Source of the DNA: Arthonia radiata
Lineage: Eukaryota; Ascomycota; Arthoniomycetes; Arthoniales; Arthoniaceae
DNA: 64,000 nt
NCBI GenBank assembly: GCA_002989075.1
Contig: PSQN01000006.1
Span: 2,059,018-2,123,017, forward strand
Reading direction: 5' to 3'
The notes beneath the pieces were generated by a model. The model saw only the letters and a list, made by a program, of their open reading frames with translations, was not told where the DNA came from and made no database searches. Within the stretch, counting starts at the first letter, position 1, and every line of letters begins with the position of its first letter. Positions 57,060 through 64,000 of this stretch are shown here, one piece after another. The translations under genes and the position numbers were made by a program.

Positions 57060-57860
57060 TGTGAATAAGACGCGAGTATATTTGCGATAACCTTGGTGCC
57101 TGCAATACTACGTTTCGCAATGATAAACGAAGTGCAATTGACAAAGGGAAGTCGACAGGTACAGGTATTCGAACGTCTCCCAGTTGTGCGCTCTGTCATG
57201 CGTTTTGTTGGGAACTGTCATGTTCTCACGCTCACGTCATATTACGCGTGATACGCCAGTGTGATTTGGCAACCTATTCTCATCTCAAAGTGGCTCCAAG
57301 GCCGCGTCCTAAAGGCGTAGGGGCTTCGAAAGCGGCGCTCGCCTTACAAGACCCTAATCTTGAGCGAGGAATATCGTCTACTGGACCATGGTCGTTCCCA
57401 TACAGAGACGAATGCACTTTTATATTCTTGAGCATGGTCGTTCTGAGGGGTGTCAATTACAACGGACCGAGACCTCATAGTAATTTTGCTGTATTATGTA
57501 ATTTGGGTTACGCAGTAATGGGGGGATATATTCCATGGTACCGAAGCGCGAGTCAGGCACGGCGAGGAACATGTCAATGATGAGTGCAGCACTACCGAAT
57601 GTTGTGGCAGAAATCATAGTTTGCGATATTCGTATGGGAGTAGAAGAAGAGAGGAATGAAGTTTGAGCTTGTTGGAGGAGGTCAGTGCCAAGACCAATTT
57701 CAGCCCCATCATCAGCCCTACAGATCTCTATTCCATCATTGACTACGATGACATTTGCCATCTCCTTCACACACACACTCAACTTTCCAGTCTCTCTTCT
57801 TTATAACTTCCTCTTTGCCAATTTGGTGCTTTTGAGGCTCCGTGAGCTCTTCACACCACA
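57060..57860. promoter_or_regulatory. Divergent promoter region coiled-coil gene / complex I 49-kDa gene
   Basis: About 800 bases between divergent starts. The last 100 bases before 57861 are pyrimidine rich on the plus strand. Open frames here are short and without motifs. Confidence 0.4.
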
Positions 57861-59288
57861 ATGGCATCCACATTTGCTCGCCTCGCCACCCGGCAAGCCC
57901 GCCGTCTTCCTCTCCGACCATCTCCAAACGCCAAACCTACTATATTCGCCCGCGCCCTCTCCACGCACCCGCGACACTTCGCCGAGCCAACACAAGAACA
58001 AGATCCGTTCGTCACGCGCCTCGTTCCTACCGACTCCAAGTTCGGCGGTGTACCCAATCCCGACCAGTCCTCGCAGAATGTCAACTACGCTCCAGAGGAC
58101 TGGGCAGAGTCCAATCGTCGCAAGATCCGGCACTATACCGTCAATTTCGGGCCGCAGCATCCGGCCGCACACGGTGTGTTGCGACTGATTCTGGAATTAA
58201 ACGGCGAGGAGATCATTCGCGCCGACCCGCACGTCGGTCTCCTACACAGAGGCACAGAGAAGCTGATCGAGTACAAGACGTACCTACAAGCGCTGCCATA
58301 TTTCGACCGCTTGGATTACGTCAGCATGATGACCAATGAACAGTGCTTCTCCTTGGCGGTGGAGAAGCTGTTGAACATCGAGGTACCCGAGCGCGCAAAG
58401 TGGATACGGACGCTATTCGGTGAGATCACGAGGGTTTTGAACCATCTAATGTCCGTGCTTTCCCACGCTATGGACGTGGGTGCTCTTACGCCGTTCTTGT
58501 GGGGATTTGAGGAACGAGAGAAGCTCATGGAATTCTATGAGCGAGTTTCAGGTGCGAGATTGCACGCGGCATATGTGCGGCCGGGTGGTGTGGCTCAAGA
58601 TATGCCGTTGGGTTTGATGGACGACATCTATCAATGGGCGACGCAGTTTGGCGACCGTATCGATGAGACTGAAGAGCTGCTCACAGACAACCGTATCTGG
58701 AAAGGCCGGACTGAAGGTATTGGTCAGGTCTCAGCAGCGGAAGCGCTCAACCTCTCTTTCTCTGGCGTGATGCTGAGAGGTAGTGGTGTGCCGTGGGACG
58801 TACGGAAGTCCCAGCCCTATGATGCATACGACCAAGTCGAATTTGATGTACCCGTCGGCGTCAATGGCGATTGCTATGACCGGTACCTGTGCCGGATGGA
58901 AGAGTTCAGACAGAGTCTGCGCATCATTCACCAGTGTCTAAATAAGATGCTTCCCGGTCCCATCAAGGTCGAAGACTACAAGATCGCCCCACCACCACGG
59001 GCGGCCATGAAGGAGAACATGGAAGCGCTCATTCACCACTTTTTGCTGTTCACGAAGGGCTACACGGTACCGCCTGGTGAGACTTACAGCGCCATTGAGG
59101 CGCCAAAGGGCGAGATGGGTGTCTTTGTAGTAAGCGATGGCAGTGAACGGCCATACCGGTGCAAGATCCGAGCACCTGGTTTCGCCCATCTAGGGGGTTT
59201 CGACCAGGTGGCGAGAGGCCATCTGCTGGCAGACGCGGTCGCGATTATTGGGACGATGGACCTGGTGTTCGGTGAGGTCGACAGATAG
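57861..59288 (+). CDS. Mitochondrial complex I 49-kDa subunit (NDUFS2)
   Basis: Core subunit of NADH:ubiquinone oxidoreductase at the quinone-binding site, in the peripheral arm in the matrix. Single exon, 475 aa. An N-terminal presequence of about 40 residues ([20 protein letters not shown] onwards) is rich in Arg and lacks acidic residues. Core motifs: [19 protein letters not shown] with the quinone-site His, [39 protein letters not shown] and, at the C terminus, [20 protein letters not shown] with the usual Asp-Arg end. Named nuo-49 in Neurospora. Convergent with RSC4. Confidence 0.97.
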   Translation: MASTFARLATRQARRLPLRPSPNAKPTIFARALSTHPRHFAEPTQEQDPFVTRLVPTDSKFGGVPNPDQSSQNVNYAPEDWAESNRRKIRHYTVNFGPQHPAAHGVLRLILELNGEEIIRADPHVGLLHRGTEKLIEYKTYLQALPYFDRLDYVSMMTNEQCFSLAVEKLLNIEVPERAKWIRTLFGEITRVLNHLMSVLSHAMDVGALTPFLWGFEEREKLMEFYERVSGARLHAAYVRPGGVAQDMPLGLMDDIYQWATQFGDRIDETEELLTDNRIWKGRTEGIGQVSAAEALNLSFSGVMLRGSGVPWDVRKSQPYDAYDQVEFDVPVGVNGDCYDRYLCRMEEFRQSLRIIHQCLNKMLPGPIKVEDYKIAPPPRAAMKENMEALIHHFLLFTKGYTVPPGETYSAIEAPKGEMGVFVVSDGSERPYRCKIRAPGFAHLGGFDQVARGHLLADAVAIIGTMDLVFGEVDR

Positions 59289-59997
59289 GTCCTGATTCGT
59301 CGAACTGTGATGAGCGTGTCATAGCCGGCAAGATAGATGCATAGAGAGATGGGTAGCCATGGAAAGGCAGCAATGAAAGCCCCTGAACAGGAGGTGTTCA
59401 ATCAGCGGCATGTGATCTAGATGAATGAGCAATCAGGCACTTCGGGTTCCTTTTGTTGAGCTGTACACACGGCGATGGTCTACGAGACAGTGGACAAGGC
59501 TACGGGAACAACGTCAGTACAAATGTTCCTGTACAGTGTCCATACCAGTTACAACAGCATCATAACGGATTGTTCTGGAGCAGTGCCGCCAGACGGGCCG
59601 CTAAGAGGATCGCAAAGACGCACAGATTCAAAGGCGTGGATGCTCTGAGACTTACCGTGCTCAGAGCAGTGTCAGTGACGGTCATCGCGAAGAATACAGT
59701 CAGGCCTGCACTAGCCCTACATGCCCTCGCATAGGCCTCTGAGCCTTAACTCATGATGTTATTATGGGTGCCTTCGGCATGATATAGCACTTTGGACTTG
59801 TTCATGCCATTTGGTTCATTGCTCAGTGCTCTATGATGCCTTCGAGATCATACAATCCAAATGCTGTTCGATCCAGTTCCTGCGTAGTAATGTTCGTAAT
59901 ATCCCAGCGCCTTGCTAATGCCACAATCGTTGATACTTCTTCCGCCGCCATCGCTACAGCCTATCTCTTTCCTCGAGGATGACTTTTGCTGAACGGC
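59289..59997. other. Convergent 3' intergenic, no supported gene
   Basis: About 700 bases between the 3' ends of the complex I gene and RSC4. The frame at 59453-59734 has no motif. Nothing else seen. Confidence 0.4.
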
Positions 59998-62386
59998 TCA
60001 AGCCTTCAGCTGAAACACAAACAGACTAGTCTTCTCCATAACCAAGTCATTGTTCGCCGCTCCGGCCTTCGCCGCGGCCACACACTCAACCTCAATTCTA
60101 TTCGTGCCACTCATCAATCGCACGTCCCAGCTAGGCGCCTTGTCTTTCTCCTTCTGCACGGCATTCCCATAGTTGCCATTCACCATTCCATTCTGCAGAT
60201 AGTTGTAGTCCTGGACGACTCGCTGGCTCTGCCTGATGCCGTTGTTACTGACAAAGAGCCTGTATGGTCGTGGATTCGGGCCTTTGAGCTGTTCTGCAAG
60301 CTCGGCGGTGAGACGGATGACGGCGTGTTGAGAATTCAACGTTGCGGTAACAGATTGCTGAGACATGACTTTGCTGGCGGGAACGGCGATCCTGAAGGGC
60401 ATAGCGACGGGAAGGTCAGGGTGTGTCGCAACGTGGAGCTTAGACATAAGGATGTCCGGGTCGCCGGGTGTCCCATCGGGTTTGGTTGGCACCTTCGCGC
60501 GCCATTTCGAATCGAAGCTGTTGGCAGGCTGATGGTATACTGGAGGGTTGTAGTGGGTTTGCTGTGGGAAGGTCTGAGGAGGTGCCATGGTATGGCTGCT
60601 GCTGCTGGGTCTGGCGGTAGCTGCTGGCGGTAGCATCGCACCGTTAATTTGTGGTGCAGGTGCTGGAATGCCATTCGGCGCTTTGGCGGACAGGGCAGGT
60701 GAGGCCGTGCTTCGTGCTTGGTTAGCTGGGTTGCGGGCTAACTGCGCTGCACTTGTCGTCCCATTCATGGCTGGTTTCGTGTTCGTGGGGGATCCTGACC
60801 AGGGTTGGGCAGCACTCCCTGAACCTGGTGCCGGACTCGGCTTCTGGCTGCCTAGATTTAGCTTCAGGCCTGACTTAGCCGCCGCCTTCGTTTCACTCAT
60901 GTTCAACTTCAGCTTCGTTTGCGCGGGCTCTTCGACGACTTTTCTCGCGACTGCTAATCGTTGCTTGAAATCCTTCTCGAAGGCGCCAGCAAGGAGGTGT
61001 ATCTCCGAGCCATCCTCGTTGTACTCTCTCGCATTTTGCCATATTCGTGCAACCTCACCCTCAAACGCGTCCCATGACTTGAAGTCAGTCGCACCCGTCT
61101 GTTCTTCGCGTGAACGCCATCCTTGTATCCTCTTTTGGATCCCTTTCAATGACGTGGGATGCTTGATTATTGCATAGTAATCCTTCAGCACACGTTTTGG
61201 TAGGGTAACGAACGCCCCGTATGCCAGTTCCTCAGACTGCGGGTCAATGTAGTTGATTAAATCGTCGATGATTTTGTCCTGAGCATCTTGGAAGCTCAAG
61301 CCTTGGTAGATGTCCTGGCGAGAAGCGTCCTCCGATGGTACGGGCTCATCATTCGGCTTCGCGGATTCTGAACGCTTCTGCTGAGCGGCCGGCGTAGACG
61401 CGTTGCGTGAAGGCCGCTCCGTCTCGGGTGCAGGCGTCTTCTTAGTGGGCGCGGTGAGACGCAGCTTCGTGGTCTTTTCCGAAGGCATCTCGTCCGGGAT
61501 TGGAGTAGCCACAGCAGTGTAATCGCGTATCTTTTTGTAAGCGGGGTTGTGCATTTTCATGTAATTGAAAGCCATCTTGCGAACGCGTTCAGCGTCATTG
61601 TAAACCTCCGACTTGGGTTCGTTGTATTGCTTAGCGTTCACCACCATCCGCTTGATGTCTCCCTCCACTTCCGCAAGGGTGTTGTACTGGCGGTTTTCAA
61701 GCTTGTTTTCGATGGTGTCGACGGCAATTGGAAGCTTGATTTGGTCGTAGTAATCCGGATATTGTTTCTACAGAGCGCATCAGCAGACGAACGAAGTGTG
61801 CGAGGTTTTATGGGTGCGCACCTTGCCTGGCAAGTGGAGGAATGCATCTGCAATGAGCCGTCCACTTGCGTTCCGTCAGTACTAGACCACTTGATTCTCA
61901 CGTTGCCATGCAGCTTTTGTGAGGGATATTGTGAGCACTCACGTCTTGTCTGCTGCTGTCCTGAGCTGCTCGACGAAGTAAAGGCCGGTTCGAGTGACAG
62001 TTTCGGGCATCTCTCCAGTGGAAGAGTCCTATTGTCAATCATTTTGTCAGACTCGTGAGCAGGCCAGTAGTGAGGGATCGCTTTTGCAAAGAGTTGCGTA
62101 AATAGAGGTGTTGCGCAAGGTAGAAGGTATTGCGAAAGAATGTAGGTGCAGCGAGAGAGGAGTTTGATGGGGTGAGCAAAGGTGTGCAGGTCTTGTCAGT
62201 CGATCAAGCTAGTCCCTCTTTCTACGCCGCGTCTCTGGTCGCGTCTCGCACACGTTCATTCTCTTTCATTCACGCGCATTCACTGCAACTTGCACTCACC
62301 GGCGTCTTCTGACGTTTTGAAGGTCGTGCATCAGCCGCTGGTGGTGCGCTGAGTGCTGCGGCTTTGCGCTTGGAGCCACGTTCCAT
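59998..62386 (-). CDS. RSC4: RSC4-like double-bromodomain subunit of the RSC chromatin remodeller
   Basis: Four exons: 62386-62300, 62028-61943, 61864-61822, 61767-59998; introns of 271, 78 and 53 nt; 661 aa. The N terminus is basic (MERGSKRKAAALSAPP). Bromodomain 1 spans exons 2-4: GLYFVEQLRTAADKT, RLIADAFLHLPGK, KQYPDYYDQIKLPIAVDTIE and the acetyl-lysine Asn in NAKQYNEPKSEVY. Bromodomain 2 covers about residues 235-345: LAYGAFVTLPKRVLKDYYAI and NAREYNEDGSEIHLLA. A Pro/Ser-rich linker follows, then a conserved C-terminal beta-rich region with FDSKWRAKV and WDVRLMSGTNRIEVECVAAA. In yeast, Rsc4 reads H3K14ac through its tandem bromodomains. Divergent from SSB. Confidence 0.9.
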
Positions 62387-62676
62387 GTTGATGGCTATTT
62401 GCGAATGTGTGTGGACGGTCGCGAGGAGCTCGGATTGCTTCCGTCGAGAAGTGCTGGTATTCGATATGCAGACCTGTTGCAACGAGCGCGTTCACCCACA
62501 AAGTGTCACTCTGGAGAGTCGCGCGGAGCAGGACATGCCAAGATCGGAGATAGCTTAAAGCCGCCTTTCACCAGCATTTGGGATTTTTATGCCAAAATTT
62601 CTGGCCTATTGCTCGTCCACGCTGTGCACGCCCACACGACTCCAATCCTCCAATTATCCCAGTACCATCCGCAATA

Positions 62677-64000
<1,324 letters not shown>

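Noticed and set aside
59453-59734. Plus-strand frame after the complex I gene
   Set aside because: No motif and lies in a convergent 3' region.

Overview
The window is nuclear DNA of a filamentous ascomycete, most likely a dothideomycete; the class is inferred from gene content and I cannot name the species. The grounds are short GT-AG introns of about 45-80 nt with CTAAC-type branch sites, compact and often divergent or convergent genes, fungal families (RCR, DUF7707-type GPI protein, SAS4, RSC4, GH49 dextranase), and an AT-rich transposon island carrying the pure transition signature of repeat-induced point mutation (RIP).

Layout. 1-5.6 kb: VPS8 (cut by the window edge), a GPALPP-motif DUF3752 protein, and a cysteine-rich protein whose upstream frame is closed by one TAG. 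6.5-10.6 kb: a stub of a multi-pass membrane protein, a gene-poor stretch, a secreted Vgb-like beta-propeller protein, and an RCR-type membrane adaptor. 10.7-18.1 kb: a small conserved acidic protein, alanyl-tRNA synthetase with two in-frame starts that could give mitochondrial and cytosolic forms, and a secreted GH49 glycosidase. 19-38.5 kb: a small coiled-coil protein, FAN1 nuclease, a CDC26-like APC/C subunit, TAF2, SAS4, a YPT35-type PX protein, a DUF7707 GPI protein and CFT1/CPSF160.

38.67-49.61 kb is a transposon island. A TIR DNA transposon (40-bp TIRs, 7-bp target duplication GCGTGAC) has been split by a Ty3/Gypsy LTR retrotransposon with two 472-bp LTRs. Both are decayed by RIP-type transitions. 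The island landed in the roughly 300-bp shared promoter between CFT1 and an LMBD1-type transporter gene, leaving only about 165 and 145 bp of normal DNA on either side.

49.75-64 kb returns to housekeeping genes: LMBD1, a ZFYVE19/ANCHR-like protein whose only intron is a tandem duplication of one intron unit, the NEDD8-activating E1 subunit UBA3, a coiled-coil protein with homologous adjacent exons, the complex I 49-kDa subunit, RSC4, and the start of ribosome-associated Hsp70 SSB (cut by the window edge).

No operon or metabolic gene cluster is visible. Most genes serve general processes: endosomal tethering, transcription and chromatin, mRNA 3' end formation, translation, neddylation, DNA repair and respiration. 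I found no tRNA, rRNA or CRISPR array. All exon boundaries were placed by eye from splice signals and reading frame.
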